Positions 53,755 to 64,000 of a DNA stretch of 64,000 bases are shown one piece after another. Source of the DNA: Flavobacteriales bacterium (GTDB taxonomy: Bacteria; Bacteroidota; Bacteroidia; Flavobacteriales_C; GCA-002722245); the NCBI GenBank assembly GCA_002717515.1, contig PBEC01000025.1, positions 91,263-155,262 on the forward strand, read 5' to 3'. Below the pieces are notes generated by a model. It saw only the letters and a program-made list of their open reading frames with translations. It was not told the origin of the DNA and made no database searches. Positions within the stretch are counted from its first letter, which is position 1. The number at the start of each line of letters is the position of its first letter. The position numbers and the translations under genes were made by a program.

Positions 53755-54899
53755 TTTTTGATGACCTTTTTACTCCCTGCATACATTTCATATTTTTGAA
53801 ACTTGCAGTCCAGGGGACCGTTTTTTAAAAAAATTTTTTTTGATGGTTTCAAGCCGATAAATTTTAACGCTTTTAAATTACTGCTCAATATCCATGCTTG
53901 AAATCCAGCATACTCTCTTTTGAAAGTATTACCTATTTCCCTGTAAAATTGAATAATGTTTTCTTCTTGTAAACGCTCTCCATATGGAGGATTACTAATT
54001 ATAAAACCTTGAGTAGAAGAGTTCTTTTTAAGAAAAAAATCGCTTTGCTCAACAGATACTATATCATCTACCGCTGCAGTTTTAACTGAAAATTTAGCCA
54101 TTTGAACAGACTTAACAGAAATATCCGTCCCATGAATTTTAACCGATGTAGGCTCAATTTGACTTTTTAAAGACTTTTTAACTTTTGCCCAAAGCATAGA
54201 ATCGAAATTATCCCATTTTTGAATAGCAAATTGCTTCCCTGAAAATAATCTTGGAGCCAAATTTTGAGCCATCATTGCTGCTTCAACTAAAAGTGTTCCT
54301 GAACCACACATTGGGTCATACAAATCTGTTTTTTTATCCCAATCCGATAAAAGTAGCATTCCAGCTGCTAACGCTTCATTTAATGGAGCGACATGATCCT
54401 TTGTTCTATAACCTCTCTGATGCAAAGAAAAACCACCTGCATCCAGTGAGACTATTACGTCCAAATTATTAATATGCACATTAATTGGAAGGTCAGGATT
54501 CTTAACATTAACACTTGGTCTCTGGTCATCACTATTGGCTCTAAATCGATCACAAATTGCATCCTTAACTCTTAAGGATACAAACTTACTATGGTTAAAC
54601 ACTTTTGAGTGAGCAATACAATCAATAGCAAAGGTTTGATTAACATCTAAAAAATCTTCCCAAGGTAATTTTTTAACTTTAAAATATAAGTCTTTCTCAG
54701 TATGAGCTTTAAATTTAAATACGGGAATGAGTAACCTCAATACGGTTCTCAAAGAGAAAAGGCACCTATATAATACCTCCTCATCACCTTCAAATTTAAC
54801 ACCTCTTTTTATTGATTGTAGATTTTTACCTCCTGCCTCTTTTATTTCAACAGCAAGTAATTCTTCCAATCCGGCAAAAGTTTTTGCGACTATTTCCAT
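53751..54899 (-). CDS. THUMP-domain class I RNA methyltransferase (RlmL-like)
   Basis: 382 residues. The THUMP region (about 45-155) begins after MEIVAKTFAGLEELLAVEIK and includes FAIDCIAHSKVFNHSKFVSL and VSLDAGGFSLHQRGYR. The catalytic domain has APLNEALAAGMLLLSDWDKK, SAM motif LYDPMCGSGTLLVEAAMMAQ, IHGTDISVKSVQMAKFSVKT and the active-site NPPYGERL. This matches the N-terminal part of E. coli RlmL, which makes m2G2445 in 23S rRNA; the RlmK half is absent, as usual in Bacteroidetes. A tRNA target (TrmN/Trm14-type) is a less likely alternative. It overlaps the convergent receiver gene by about 4 nt and lies just downstream of the rpoC operon terminator. Confidence 0.87.
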   Translation of the reverse strand: MEIVAKTFAGLEELLAVEIKEAGGKNLQSIKRGVKFEGDEEVLYRCLFSLRTVLRLLIPVFKFKAHTEKDLYFKVKKLPWEDFLDVNQTFAIDCIAHSKVFNHSKFVSLRVKDAICDRFRANSDDQRPSVNVKNPDLPINVHINNLDVIVSLDAGGFSLHQRGYRTKDHVAPLNEALAAGMLLLSDWDKKTDLYDPMCGSGTLLVEAAMMAQNLAPRLFSGKQFAIQKWDNFDSMLWAKVKKSLKSQIEPTSVKIHGTDISVKSVQMAKFSVKTAAVDDIVSVEQSDFFLKKNSSTQGFIISNPPYGERLQEENIIQFYREIGNTFKREYAGFQAWILSSNLKALKFIGLKPSKKIFLKNGPLDCKFQKYEMYAGSKKVIKN

Positions 54900-54927
54900 T
54901 TATATTGTATACTACCTTTAAATCAAC

Positions 54928-54955
54928 AAAAAGCCCCGCATTGCGGGGCTTTTCC
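54928..54955 (-). terminator. Strong terminator of the rplJL-rpoBC-DUF3467 operon
   Basis: Perfect stem AAAAGCCCCGC / GCGGGGCTTTT with a three-base ATT loop and T-tracts on both sides. It begins 2-4 nt after the DUF3467 stop on the minus strand and is the most GC-rich hairpin in the window. Confidence 0.93.
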
Positions 54956-54956
54956 T

Positions 54957-55289
54957 TTAAGCTTCTGCTTTCGGTCCACCGAAGTTAATCGGAAATCCCT
55001 GAGTATTGGGACTACTATCCATTTTAACTGGGCCGTGAATTTGTTCAAACTTTCTGATGTTTTCATTCAAAGCATGAATCAACCTCTTCGTATTTTGAGG
55101 AGTCATAACCACCCTACTTTTCACTTTAGCTTTCGGAACACCAGGCATAATATTTACAAAGTCCATAATAAATTCCGAATTCGAATGCGATATGATAGCC
55201 AAATTCGTGTAAACACCCTCGGCTACTTCTTCATTCAACTCAATGCTAAGTTGATTTTCAGGATGATTTTTTTCCTTGAAATCTGCCAT
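54957..55289 (-). CDS. DUF3467 protein, cotranslated with rpoC
   Basis: 110 residues: QLSIELNEEVAEGVYTNLAI, SNSEFIMDFVNIMPGVPKAK, SRVVMTPQNTKRLIHALNEN and a Pro/Gly/Asn-rich tail. These are the DUF3467 motifs. The family has no proven function. Its ATG overlaps the rpoC stop by 1 nt (TAATG) and the operon terminator follows at once. The gene is therefore a fixed last cistron of the RNA polymerase operon and should be made in step with beta-prime. A link to RNA polymerase is inference from this position, which I recall as conserved in Bacteroidetes. Confidence 0.9.
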   Translation of the reverse strand: MADFKEKNHPENQLSIELNEEVAEGVYTNLAIISHSNSEFIMDFVNIMPGVPKAKVKSRVVMTPQNTKRLIHALNENIRKFEQIHGPVKMDSSPNTQGFPINFGGPKAEA

Positions 55290-58200
55290 TATACTTCTTC
55301 ACTAATTTTACGTGCTTCTAAAACAGCTTCATATTCCTCCTTAGAACCTACAACAATATTCTTATAGTGCTTAAGACCTGTTCCAGCAGGTATCTTATGA
55401 CCTACAATAACATTTTCTTTAAGTCCTTCTAGGTAATCAACCTTTCCATTTACAGCAGCTTCATTTAGAACCTTAGTTGTTTCCTGGAAAGAAGCAGCGG
55501 AGATAAACGAATTCGTTTGAAGAGATGCTCTTGTAATACCTTGAAGTATCGCAGTAGAAGTTGCAGGAATTGCTTCTCTAGCCTCAACTAAAGCCTTATC
55601 TTCTCTCTTCAAATATGAATTCTCTTCTCTCAATCTTCGAGCAGTAATGATTTGTCCCGCCTTTAACTCAGCAGAGTCTCCAACTTCAACAACTACCATT
55701 TTACCGAAAATTGAATCGTTTTCTTTATTGAAATCAATCTTGTTAGCGATTTCTTTTTCCAAGAATTTAGTATCACCAGCATCATCAATAACTACTTTTC
55801 TCATCATCTGACGAACAATAACCTCGAAATGCTTATCATTAATACCTACTCCTTGTAATCGATATACTTCTTGAATTTCATTAACCAAATACTCCTGTAC
55901 TTTAGTTGGACCCATTATTCTCAAGATATCACTTGGAGTAATTGCTCCTTCAGAAAGAGGCATACCCGCTTTTATAAAGTCATTTTCTTGAACTAAAATA
56001 TGCTTCGATAATGGAACTAAATACTTCTTAATTTGTCCTGTTTTAGCTTCTACTATAATTTCACGATTACCACGCTTAATTTTTCCATAGCTAACAATTC
56101 CATCAACTTCTGCAACAACAGCTGGATTAGAAGGATTTCTTGCCTCGAACAACTCTGTTACTCTAGGAAGACCTCCTGTAATATCACCCCCTTTAGCCGC
56201 TGATCTCGGAATTTTTGCTAAAATTTGACCCGGCTTAATGGCTTCACTATCTTCTACATTGATGTGGGCTCCCACAGGAAGAGAATATGACCTTAAAACC
56301 GTTTTACCTTTAACAACTTTTATTGTTGGGTTTTTCTTTTTATCTCGATTTTCAACAATTACTTTTTCCTCAAATCCAGTTTGTTCATCCGATTCAATTC
56401 TGTAAGTAATTCCCTCTTCGATATTTTCAAACTCAATTTTTCCAGCTTCTTCAGAAATTATGGAAGCATTGTAAGGATCCCACTCACAGACTACATCTCC
56501 TTTTTTAACCTTCTTACCTGGTTTTATAAATAATGTAGCTCCGTAAGGAATTAAGTTCGAAGTCAATTGAGTTTTTGTTTTTGGATCAACCACTCTCATT
56601 TCAGCCGAACGGCCAATAACCATCTCAACTTTTTCACCTAATTCATTTTCACCTTGTACAGTTTTTAACTCATCTATTTCAAGAACACCATCGTATTTTA
56701 CAATATTCTTATTATCGGCTGATGAAGTAGATGCCGTACCTCCAACGTGGAAAGTTCTAAGTGTTAACTGAGTACCTGGTTCACCAATGGACTGAGCAGC
56801 AATAACACCAACAGCCTCACCTGGTTTAACAATTTTACCCGATGCTAAGTTTCTTCCGTAACATTTGGCACAAATACCTCTTTCAGATTCACAAGTCAGA
56901 GCAGATCTAATTTCAACAGCATCTATAGGAGAGTCATTGATTTCTTTTGCAATAACAGCAGTGATTTCATCACCTGAATTTACTATTAAATCACCCGTTT
57001 GAGGATGGAAAATATCGTGAACCGAAGTTCTACCTTCTATTCTAGCTCCTAACGACTCAACCTCTTCATCTTCTTTTAATAAAGCTCTAGTTTCTAATCC
57101 TCTTAGAGTACCACAGTCTAATTCTGTAACTACAACATCTTGGGCAACATCTACTAATCGTCTTGTTAAGTAACCAGCATCTGCCGTTTTAAGTGCTGTA
57201 TCCGCAAGACCTTTACGAGCACCATGAGTAGAAATAAAGTACTCTAATATTGATAATCCTTCTTTAAAGTTGGATATTATCGGGTTTTCAATTACGGCTT
57301 GAGTTGTAGCACCAGATTTTTGAGGTTTAGCCATTAAACCTCTCATTCCTGATAACTGACGAATTTGCTCTTTCGAACCACGAGCGCCAGAGTGATACAT
57401 CATATAAACAGAATTGAAACCTTGACGATCTGTTTCCAACTGATTCATCAACACTTCTGTTAATTCAACGTTGGTTCTTCCCCAAACATCAATAACCTGA
57501 TTATATCGTTCATTGTTCGTAATGAATCCCATGTTGTAGTTGTTCTTAATCTCTTCAATTTTTTCTTCAGCTTCAGCGATCAATTTAACCTTTTCTTCAG
57601 GGATTAATACATCGTTCAACGAGAAGGAAAGTCCACCTTTAAAGGCATTTATGAATCCTCGCTCTTTTATCTTATCCAAGAAATTTGCTGCTTCGGCCAT
57701 TCCCGTAATTCTAATTACCTCAGAAATCACACTCTTCAACTCTTTTTTGGTAAGCAACTTATTAATGAAACCAACTGCTTTTGGAGTGTCTTGGTTGAAC
57801 AAGACTCTACCAGCGGTTGTTTCAATTATCTTTTCAACCAATTCTTCATTTTCTCTCACTGTGGTTTTTACCTTAACAAGAGCATGCATTTCAATAGCTC
57901 TTTCATTAAGTGCAATAATTACCTCTTCTGGAGAATAAAAAGTCATTCCCTCACCCTTTACAGGATTTTTCTTAGTTCCTTTTTTCTCTTTGGTTATATA
58001 ATATAACCCTAATACCATATCCTGAGAAGGCACAGCAATTGGCTGACCGTTTGCAGGGTTAAGTATGTTATGAGAAGCCAACATTAGCATTTGAGCTTCA
58101 AGAATAGCAGCATTTCCAAGTGGTAAATGTACTGCCATCTGATCACCATCAAAATCCGCATTAAATGCCGAACAAGCTAAGGGGTGCAATTGAATTGCTT

Positions 58201-59584
58201 TACCTTCAATAAGTTTCGGCTGAAAAGCTTGAATACCTAAACGGTGTAGAGTTGGAGCTCGGTTTAATAATACTGGATGACCTTTCAAAACATTTTCTAA
58301 AATATCCCAAACTACTGGATCTTTTTTGTCTACCATTTTCTTGGCAGACTTTACTGTTTTAACAATACCCCTTTCTATCATCTTCCTGATGATGAATGGT
58401 TTATAAAGCTCAGCAGCCATGTTTTTTGGCAAACCACACTCGTGTAGTTTAAGCGTAGGCCCAACAATAATTACAGAACGAGCAGAATAATCAACCCTTT
58501 TTCCAAGCAAATTTTGACGGAAACGTCCAGACTTACCTTTTAAAGAGTCAGATAATGATTTTAAAGCTCTGTTTGCATCTGTTTTAACAGCATTAGCTTT
58601 TCTTGAATTATCAAAAAGGGAATCTACAGCTTCTTGTAACATACGCTTTTCATTACGTAAAATTACCTCAGGAGCTTTAATTTCAATTAGTCGTTTTAAA
58701 CGATTGTTTCTAATAATGACACTTCTATACAAATCATTCAAATCGGATGTTGCAAAACGACCACCATCCAATGGGACTAATGGACGTAATTCTGGCGGAA
58801 TTACCGGAACTACCTTGATTATCATCCATTCCGGACGATTTTCAATGTGTTTATTTGCTGAACGAAAAGCTTCAACTACCTGCAATCTTTTCAAGGCTTC
58901 AGCCTTTCGTTGTTGAGAAGTTTCAGTATTCGCCTTATGTCTCAATTCATATGAAAGAGCATCTAAATCCAAACGATTCAATAGTAATTCAAGTGCTTCA
59001 GCACCCATTGCTGCAATAAATTTATTTGGATCATCATTATCCAGATATTGATTATCAGCAGGTAGTGCATCAAGAATATCAAGGTATTCTTCTTCAGTTA
59101 AAAAATCTAAATAAGCTAAAGGCTCACCATCTTTATTATTAGCAACCCCAGGATTAACTACTACATATCTTTCGTAGTAGATAATCATATCTAACTTTTT
59201 AGTTGGAAGACCTAAAAGATATCCCATTTTATTTGGCAATGATCTGAAGTACCAAATATGAGCAACAGGAACAACCAATTGAATATGTCCCATTCGCTCT
59301 CTACGTACTTTCTTCTCAGTAACCTCAACACCACATCGATCACAAACTATTCCTTTGTAACGAATTCTTTTATACTTTCCACAGTGACACTCCCAATCTT
59401 TTACCGGACCGAAAATTCGCTCACAAAACAAACCGTCTCTTTCTGGTTTATACGTTCTATAATTAATTGTCTCTGGTTTTATAACCTCACCACTTGAACG
59501 ATCTAAAATTTGTTCGGGAGATGATAAGCTAATAGTAATCTTATCAAATTTTGGTGGAGTTTTTACATTTTTTCTATATGCCAT
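55289..59584 (-). CDS. rpoC: DNA-directed RNA polymerase, beta-prime subunit
   Basis: 1431 residues. The N-terminal zinc site is [20 protein letters not shown] (about 66-85). The catalytic Mg2+ motif [15 protein letters not shown] is near 472-486, and a bridge-helix/trigger-loop region follows ([39 protein letters not shown]). The second zinc site is [15 protein letters not shown] with an upstream Cys in ELDCGTLRG. The lid/rudder segment [20 protein letters not shown] is intact. It forms the active centre of RNA polymerase with beta. The C-terminus ends [10 protein letters not shown]. It lies 41 nt downstream of rpoB and overlaps the DUF3467 gene by 1 nt. No intein or split was seen. Confidence 0.98.
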   Translation of the reverse strand: MAYRKNVKTPPKFDKITISLSSPEQILDRSSGEVIKPETINYRTYKPERDGLFCERIFGPVKDWECHCGKYKRIRYKGIVCDRCGVEVTEKKVRRERMGHIQLVVPVAHIWYFRSLPNKMGYLLGLPTKKLDMIIYYERYVVVNPGVANNKDGEPLAYLDFLTEEEYLDILDALPADNQYLDNDDPNKFIAAMGAEALELLLNRLDLDALSYELRHKANTETSQQRKAEALKRLQVVEAFRSANKHIENRPEWMIIKVVPVIPPELRPLVPLDGGRFATSDLNDLYRSVIIRNNRLKRLIEIKAPEVILRNEKRMLQEAVDSLFDNSRKANAVKTDANRALKSLSDSLKGKSGRFRQNLLGKRVDYSARSVIIVGPTLKLHECGLPKNMAAELYKPFIIRKMIERGIVKTVKSAKKMVDKKDPVVWDILENVLKGHPVLLNRAPTLHRLGIQAFQPKLIEGKAIQLHPLACSAFNADFDGDQMAVHLPLGNAAILEAQMLMLASHNILNPANGQPIAVPSQDMVLGLYYITKEKKGTKKNPVKGEGMTFYSPEEVIIALNERAIEMHALVKVKTTVRENEELVEKIIETTAGRVLFNQDTPKAVGFINKLLTKKELKSVISEVIRITGMAEAANFLDKIKERGFINAFKGGLSFSLNDVLIPEEKVKLIAEAEEKIEEIKNNYNMGFITNNERYNQVIDVWGRTNVELTEVLMNQLETDRQGFNSVYMMYHSGARGSKEQIRQLSGMRGLMAKPQKSGATTQAVIENPIISNFKEGLSILEYFISTHGARKGLADTALKTADAGYLTRRLVDVAQDVVVTELDCGTLRGLETRALLKEDEEVESLGARIEGRTSVHDIFHPQTGDLIVNSGDEITAVIAKEINDSPIDAVEIRSALTCESERGICAKCYGRNLASGKIVKPGEAVGVIAAQSIGEPGTQLTLRTFHVGGTASTSSADNKNIVKYDGVLEIDELKTVQGENELGEKVEMVIGRSAEMRVVDPKTKTQLTSNLIPYGATLFIKPGKKVKKGDVVCEWDPYNASIISEEAGKIEFENIEEGITYRIESDEQTGFEEKVIVENRDKKKNPTIKVVKGKTVLRSYSLPVGAHINVEDSEAIKPGQILAKIPRSAAKGGDITGGLPRVTELFEARNPSNPAVVAEVDGIVSYGKIKRGNREIIVEAKTGQIKKYLVPLSKHILVQENDFIKAGMPLSEGAITPSDILRIMGPTKVQEYLVNEIQEVYRLQGVGINDKHFEVIVRQMMRKVVIDDAGDTKFLEKEIANKIDFNKENDSIFGKMVVVEVGDSAELKAGQIITARRLREENSYLKREDKALVEAREAIPATSTAILQGITRASLQTNSFISAASFQETTKVLNEAAVNGKVDYLEGLKENVIVGHKIPAGTGLKHYKNIVVGSKEEYEAVLEARKISEEV

Positions 59585-59625
59585 CGTAATACGATAATAA
59601 GTTTAACAAAAAATCAGTTCCTAGA

Positions 59626-62600
59626 TTAGTCTAACGAAATGTTAAGACCTAATCCTTGCAGCTCGTGTAACAATACATTAAACGATTCTGGAATACCCGG
59701 TTCTGGCATTGGCTCACCTTTAACAATTGCTTCATAAGCTTTAGCTCTACCGTATACGTCATCGGACTTTACAGTTAAAATCTCACGAAGAATATTAGCA
59801 GCACCAAATGCTTCAAGCGCCCAAACTTCCATTTCTCCAAAACGCTGACCTCCAAACTGAGCCTTACCTCCGAGCGGCTGCTGCGTAATTAATGAGTATG
59901 GACCAATAGAACGAGCGTGCATTTTATCATCAACCAAGTGACCAAGCTTAAGCATGTATATAATACCAACAGTTGCAGGTTGATCAAAGCGCTCTCCTGT
60001 TCCTCCATCGTGTAAAAAGGTTTGTCCATTTTCAGCTATTCCAGCCTTATCGGTGTATTCCTTTATTTGAGCTAAAGATGCACCATCAAAGATTGGAGTT
60101 GCAAACTTCATTCCCAGTTTTTCACCGGCCCAAGCTAAAACAGTTTCATAAATTTGTCCTAAGTTCATACGAGAAGGAACCCCAAGTGGGTTAAGAACAA
60201 TATCTACGGGTGTACCATCTTCTAAGAACGGCATGTCTTCTTCACGAACAATTCGAGCAACAATACCTTTGTTCCCGTGCCGACCGGCCATCTTATCACC
60301 AACTTTTAGTTTACGTTTTTTTGCTAAGTAAACCTTAGCCAACTTAACTATTCCTTGTGGCAATTCATCACCCACAGTAATCGCAAACTTCTTACGCTTG
60401 TGAGCACCCAATATATCGGATGCCTTAATGTTGAAATTATGAATCAATCGCTTGATCATATCGTTTACTTCATCGTCCTTGGACCAATTCATTGGGTTAA
60501 CGTTATCGTAATCGATATCCGCTAAAGACTTTTTAGTAAACTTTGACCCTTTTCCAATTAATTCTTCTTTGTACAAGTTAAATACACCAGCAGAAGTTTT
60601 ACCTTCCACTATTTTCCATAACTTTTCTAATAAAATCCCTTTTACTTCACCAAGGTTCTTTTTATACTCTTCCTCTAACTTAGCAACCATATTTTTCTCT
60701 TCAGCTCTAGACTTTCTGTCTTTGATTGCACGAGAGAATAATAATTTATCGATTACAACACCTTGAACGGATGGAGAAACCTTAAGTGACGCATCTTTTA
60801 CATCTCCGGCCTTATCACCGAAAATGGCACGTAAAAGCTTCTCTTCAGGAGTTGGGTCTGTTTCACCCTTAGGAGTAATTTTACCGATTAGAATATCTCC
60901 TTCTTTAACCTCAGCTCCTACTCTAATCATACCGTTCTCATCCAAATCTTTGGTAGCATCTTCAGAAACATTAGGAATATCAGCAGTAAGTTCTTCGAGA
61001 CCACGTTTTGTATCTCTTACCTGCATTATAAATTCCTCAATATGAACAGATGTATAGATGTCTTCTTTTACAACTTTTTCGGAAATCACTATAGCATCCT
61101 CAAAGTTGTAACCCTTCCAAGGCATGAAAGCAACTTTCAAGTTACGACCAATTGCTAATTCACCCTTTTCAGTTGCATATCCTTCACAAAGAACTTGACC
61201 TTCTTGAACTTTCTCACCTTTTTCAACAATAGGTTTTAAGTTAATACAAGTTCCTTGGTTGGTTTTTTTAAATTTAACCAATTGATACACTTTCAAATCG
61301 TCCTCAAAGGAGACCAATTTTTGAGCATCAGTTCTGTTGTATCGAATATGAATTTCGTTAGCGTCAACATATTCAACAATACCTTCACCTTCAGCATTAA
61401 TAAGGACTCTGGAGTCTCTTGCTACTTGTTTTTCTAAACCAGTACCCACAATTGGAGCCTGAGGTCTTAATAACGGAACTGCTTGACGCATCATATTCGA
61501 TCCCATCAATGCACGGTTTGCATCATCATGTTCTAGGAAAGGAATCAATGAAGCAGCAATAGATGCGATTTGGTTCGGCGCAACATCCATCATAGAGATT
61601 TCTTTCGGCTCTACTATAGGATAATCGGCTTCTAACCTGGCTTTTACTGAATTCTTTTCAAAGGATCCATCATCTTTCAAGGATGCATTGGCTTGAGCAA
61701 TTAATTTTCCTTCTTCCTCTTCAGCTGAATAGTAAGCGAACTCTTTTAAGTTTACCTTACCATTTTCAACCTTTCTATATGGAGTTTCTATGAATCCTAA
61801 TCGGTTTATTTTTGCGTAAACACACAAAGAAGATATCAAACCAATATTAGGTCCTTCAGGAGTTTCAATTGTACACAACCTTCCATAATGCGTGTAATGA
61901 ACGTCACGAACCTCAAAACCTGCTCTCTCTCTGGATAAACCACCTGGTCCTAATGCGGATAACCTTCTCTTGTTGGTAATTTCTGCCAATGGATTCGTTT
62001 GATCCATAAACTGTGACAGTTGATTTGTTCCAAAGAATGAATTAATAACAGAAGATAATGTTTTTGCATTAATCAAATCCGTTGCAGTAAAGACTTCATT
62101 ATCTCTTACATTCATTCTTTCACGAATTGTTCTGGCCATTCTAGCTAAACCAACTCCGAACTGAGAATACAATTGTTCACCAACCGTCCTTACTCTTCTG
62201 TTAGATAAATGATCTATGTCATCTATCTCCGCTTTCGCGTTAATTAATTCAATTAAATATTTTATAATCTGGATTATATCTTCTCTAGTAAGAACTCTAG
62301 ATTCTTCAGACAAGTCATTTCCTAATTTTTTATTAATTCTGTATCGACCAACTTCTCCTAAATCATATCTTGAATCAGAGAAGAAAAGTTTGTCAATTAC
62401 ACCTCTTGCAGTTTCCATATCGGGTGGTTCTGCATTTCTTAAAACACGATAAATGTGCTCAACAGCCTCTTTTTCAGAATTAGAGGTATCCTTTTGAAGG
62501 GTATTGTAAATAATAGCAAAATCTGCAGTTGAAGTATCTTCTTTATGCAAAAGAATTGTTTTAGCACCTGAATCTTCAATCAATTCAATATGACTTTCTT

Positions 62601-63435
62601 CCAATACAGTTTCTCTATCAATAATAATTTCGTTTCGTTCAATAGAAACAACCTCACCTGTATCCTCATCAACAAAATCTTCAACCCAAGATCTTAAAAT
62701 TCTTGCCGCCAATTTTCTTCCAACGGAGGCCTTAAGATTCTTTTTGTTAATTTTTACTTCGTCAGCGAGATTAAAAATTTCTAATAAATCTTTATCAGAT
62801 TCATATCCAATAGCTCTCAACAAAGTAGTAACTGGTAATTTTTTCTTTCGATCGATATATGCATACATTACACTATTAATGTCTGTAGCAAATTCAATCC
62901 AAGATCCTTTGAAAGGAATTATTCTGGCAGAATATAACTTCGTACCATTGGCATGTCTCGACTGGCCAAAGAAAACACCTGGTGATCTGTGAAGTTGAGA
63001 TACAATAACTCTCTCAGCTCCGTTGATAACAAAAGTACCTTTAGGCGTCATATAAGGAATTGTACCTAAATAAACATCTTGAACAATAGTTTCAAAATCT
63101 TCGTGTTCTTCGTCAGTACAATATAGTTTCAATTTTGCTTTTAAGGGGACACTGTAGGTAAGTCCTCTTTGAATACACTCCTCTATCGAATAACGAGGCG
63201 GGTCAACAAAATAATCTAAAAATTCCAATACAAATTGATTTCTTGCATCGGTAATCGGGAAGTTCTCTGAGAAAACTTTAAACAATCCTTCCGACTCTCT
63301 GTTTTCAGGAGTAGTTTCAAATTGGAAAAAATCTTTAAAGGACTTTAATTGAACTTCTAAAAAGTCAGGATATTCTGGACGCGCCTTAGCGTCTGCAAAA
63401 TTAATCCTTTGTGGAAATTTAGTCAATTCAGACAT
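59626..63435 (-). CDS. rpoB: DNA-directed RNA polymerase, beta subunit
   Basis: 1269 residues. It starts [20 protein letters not shown] then [13 protein letters not shown]. The rifampicin-pocket region is [20 protein letters not shown] then [20 protein letters not shown], with the usual sensitive-type residues (D in FMDQTN, H replaced by N in TNKRR, S in LSALG). The C-terminal part includes [32 protein letters not shown] and [16 protein letters not shown]. The Asn in place of the enterobacterial His of the TH/NKRR segment is normal for Bacteroidetes as far as I recall. It follows rplL by 102 nt containing a long hairpin and precedes rpoC by 41 nt. Confidence 0.98.
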   Translation of the reverse strand: MSELTKFPQRINFADAKARPEYPDFLEVQLKSFKDFFQFETTPENRESEGLFKVFSENFPITDARNQFVLEFLDYFVDPPRYSIEECIQRGLTYSVPLKAKLKLYCTDEEHEDFETIVQDVYLGTIPYMTPKGTFVINGAERVIVSQLHRSPGVFFGQSRHANGTKLYSARIIPFKGSWIEFATDINSVMYAYIDRKKKLPVTTLLRAIGYESDKDLLEIFNLADEVKINKKNLKASVGRKLAARILRSWVEDFVDEDTGEVVSIERNEIIIDRETVLEESHIELIEDSGAKTILLHKEDTSTADFAIIYNTLQKDTSNSEKEAVEHIYRVLRNAEPPDMETARGVIDKLFFSDSRYDLGEVGRYRINKKLGNDLSEESRVLTREDIIQIIKYLIELINAKAEIDDIDHLSNRRVRTVGEQLYSQFGVGLARMARTIRERMNVRDNEVFTATDLINAKTLSSVINSFFGTNQLSQFMDQTNPLAEITNKRRLSALGPGGLSRERAGFEVRDVHYTHYGRLCTIETPEGPNIGLISSLCVYAKINRLGFIETPYRKVENGKVNLKEFAYYSAEEEEGKLIAQANASLKDDGSFEKNSVKARLEADYPIVEPKEISMMDVAPNQIASIAASLIPFLEHDDANRALMGSNMMRQAVPLLRPQAPIVGTGLEKQVARDSRVLINAEGEGIVEYVDANEIHIRYNRTDAQKLVSFEDDLKVYQLVKFKKTNQGTCINLKPIVEKGEKVQEGQVLCEGYATEKGELAIGRNLKVAFMPWKGYNFEDAIVISEKVVKEDIYTSVHIEEFIMQVRDTKRGLEELTADIPNVSEDATKDLDENGMIRVGAEVKEGDILIGKITPKGETDPTPEEKLLRAIFGDKAGDVKDASLKVSPSVQGVVIDKLLFSRAIKDRKSRAEEKNMVAKLEEEYKKNLGEVKGILLEKLWKIVEGKTSAGVFNLYKEELIGKGSKFTKKSLADIDYDNVNPMNWSKDDEVNDMIKRLIHNFNIKASDILGAHKRKKFAITVGDELPQGIVKLAKVYLAKKRKLKVGDKMAGRHGNKGIVARIVREEDMPFLEDGTPVDIVLNPLGVPSRMNLGQIYETVLAWAGEKLGMKFATPIFDGASLAQIKEYTDKAGIAENGQTFLHDGGTGERFDQPATVGIIYMLKLGHLVDDKMHARSIGPYSLITQQPLGGKAQFGGQRFGEMEVWALEAFGAANILREILTVKSDDVYGRAKAYEAIVKGEPMPEPGIPESFNVLLHELQGLGLNISLD

Positions 63436-63479
63436 AAATAAAGAGTTTGTTTTAGAACAATAGTGTTAAATCACAAAAT

Positions 63480-63517
63480 GGGCTAGACCAATTCCATTAA
63501 AGAATTGGTTCTAACCC
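63480..63517 (-). promoter_or_regulatory. Long hairpin between rplL and rpoB (possible attenuator or processing site)
   Basis: GGGCTAGACCAATTC (63480-63494) pairs with GAATTGGTTCTAACCC (63502-63517) around a seven-base loop, about 15 bp with one bulge and one G-U. On the minus strand only a weak T-tract (ATTTTG) follows, so complete termination is unlikely. In E. coli the same gene gap holds an attenuator and an RNase III site that lower rpoBC output relative to rplJL; an equivalent role here is inferred from position. Confidence 0.55.
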
Positions 63518-63537
63518 TTTAGATTTTGGTTGTTGAA

Positions 63538-63918
63538 TTACTTCAACTCAACCTCAGCACCAGCTTCTTCAAGCTTAGCTTTGATATCTTCGGCTTCATC
63601 TTTAGAAACCCCTTCCTTTACAGGAGCAGGAGCACCATCAACTACACCTTTAGCTTCTTTCAAGCCAAGACCTGTGATTTCTTTAACCAATTTAACAACA
63701 CCTAATTTAGCACCTCCTGGAGCTTTAAGGATTACGTCAAATTCAGTTTGTTCAGCAGCAGCTGAATCACCGTCAGCAGCACCACCACCAGCAGCAACAG
63801 CTACAGCAGCTGCAGCAGGTTCGATACCGTACTCTTCTTTTAAAATATCAGCTAGTTCGTTTACTTCTTTAACTGTTAAGTTTACTAACTGTTCTGCAAA
63901 ATCTTTTAAATCAGCCAT
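63538..63918 (-). CDS. rplL: 50S ribosomal protein L7/L12
   Basis: 126 residues. The N-terminal dimerisation and L10-binding helices ([31 protein letters not shown]) are followed by an Ala/Gly-rich flexible hinge (about 33-55). The C-terminal factor-binding domain has [39 protein letters not shown] and [12 protein letters not shown]. Dimers on the L10 stalk recruit EF-Tu, EF-G and other GTPases to the ribosome. Between rplL and the end of rplJ are 41 nt, and the rpoB start lies 102 nt downstream. The order rplJ-rplL-rpoB-rpoC is the standard one. Confidence 0.98.
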   Translation of the reverse strand: MADLKDFAEQLVNLTVKEVNELADILKEEYGIEPAAAAVAVAAGGGAADGDSAAAEQTEFDVILKAPGGAKLGVVKLVKEITGLGLKEAKGVVDGAPAPVKEGVSKDEAEDIKAKLEEAGAEVELK

Positions 63919-63959
63919 TTTTTTAAGCGTTTAAAAATTAAAAATTCTAATAATTAAGT

Positions 63960-64000
63960 TTAGTTTGCCTTCTCAGACAACGTTTTAAGGATTCCTGAAA
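63960..64000 (-). CDS. rplJ: 50S ribosomal protein L10, C-terminal fragment (rest outside window)
   Basis: The minus strand entering the window reads SGILKTLSEKAN followed by TAA (63962-63960). This is the typical end of L10, and its place 41 nt before rplL fits the universal rplJ-rplL order. Only 12 codons are visible; the gene continues past the right edge. L10 forms the stalk base that holds the L7/L12 dimers and in other bacteria represses its own operon by binding the leader mRNA, which is not in this window. Confidence 0.85.
   Translation of the reverse strand, partial: SGILKTLSEKAN

Noticed and set aside
57540..57938. 132-codon plus-strand frame inside rpoC
   Set aside because: It is antisense to conserved beta-prime sequence; Ser/Leu-rich translation is typical of a shadow.
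61400..62060. Possible rifampicin-resistance change (Asn where E. coli RpoB has His526)
   Set aside because: As far as I recall this is the natural residue in many Bacteroidetes; it cannot be called a resistance mutation from this sequence.
63530..63934. 134-codon plus-strand frame over rplL
   Set aside because: It is antisense to L7/L12; its Ala/Ser/Pro repeats mirror the Ala-rich hinge.
1..64000. CRISPR arrays, IS elements, prophage, tRNA or rRNA genes
   Set aside because: I looked for spaced repeats, transposase-like motifs, inverted terminal repeats and tRNA-like cloverleaf ends in the intergenic regions and saw none; short structured RNAs could still be missed by eye.

Overview
The window is a gene-dense, low-GC segment of a Bacteroidetes chromosome, most likely from a member of the Flavobacteriales. 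The evidence is a T9SS type-B (gliding-motility-associated, CHU_C) sorting domain on the large secreted protein near the left end, exact copies of the Bacteroidetes -7 promoter element TAnnTTTG, lipoproteins with ISC or TAC lipoboxes, little Shine-Dalgarno signal, and typical Bacteroidetes families (DUF983, DUF3467 next to rpoC, short MenE, LptF/G singleton). I cannot name the genus. There are no tRNA or rRNA genes, insertion sequences, CRISPR arrays or phage genes. No gene-free stretch exceeds 300 bases; the longest is 4325-4572.

Left part (1-13.7 kb): the 3' end of a DUF2330-like membrane-anchored protein; a 1.2-kresidue T9SS cargo protein; a MazG-like pyrophosphohydrolase and a large membrane-anchored propeller protein on the minus strand; PDH E1 beta (pdhB); then a plus-strand run of etfB-etfA, a bifunctional-nuclease-family protein, thyA-folA (thymidylate/folate cycle) and a lipoprotein.

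Middle (13.7-43.8 kb): priA and pfkA; two small exported proteins; an ABCG-type transporter with an N-terminal TerB-like region; ttcA; rpmH (52 aa, easily missed); an MsbA-like exporter with rsmG and two small membrane proteins; an ECF sigma factor overlapping a glycosyltransferase; tgt with an LptF/LptG permease; DUF983; a coiled-coil exported protein and a tail-specific protease; accA; ispE; dnaB and a secreted protein usually mislabelled asparagine synthetase B; NhaC-type antiporter; RND/MMPL exporter.

The most interesting region is 43.9-53.8 kb, a tightly packed plus-strand run: menE, an exported propeller protein, a membrane-embedded patatin-type lipase, and four two-component proteins. 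These are a YfiR-like/DUF4154 sensor kinase, a REC-PAS-GAF-GAF-kinase, a receiver fused to an orphan histidine (DHp-like) domain, and a stand-alone receiver. Together they contain three phosphoacceptor His boxes and three receiver Asp sites but no DNA-binding or enzymatic output domain, which looks like a complete multistep phosphorelay whose output is elsewhere or by protein contact.

Right part (53.8-64 kb, minus strand): a THUMP-type rRNA methyltransferase, then the ribosomal/RNA polymerase operon read right to left: rplJ (last 12 codons), rplL, rpoB, rpoC and a DUF3467 gene, closed by a strong terminator. A long hairpin lies between rplL and rpoB.

Two further observations stand out. Several genes carry an exact or near-exact TAnnTTTG box only 4-6 nt before the start codon, which predicts leaderless or nearly leaderless mRNAs. 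The Tgt enzyme lacks all three cysteines of the canonical zinc site. All functions are assigned by reading the translations; nothing was searched against a database.
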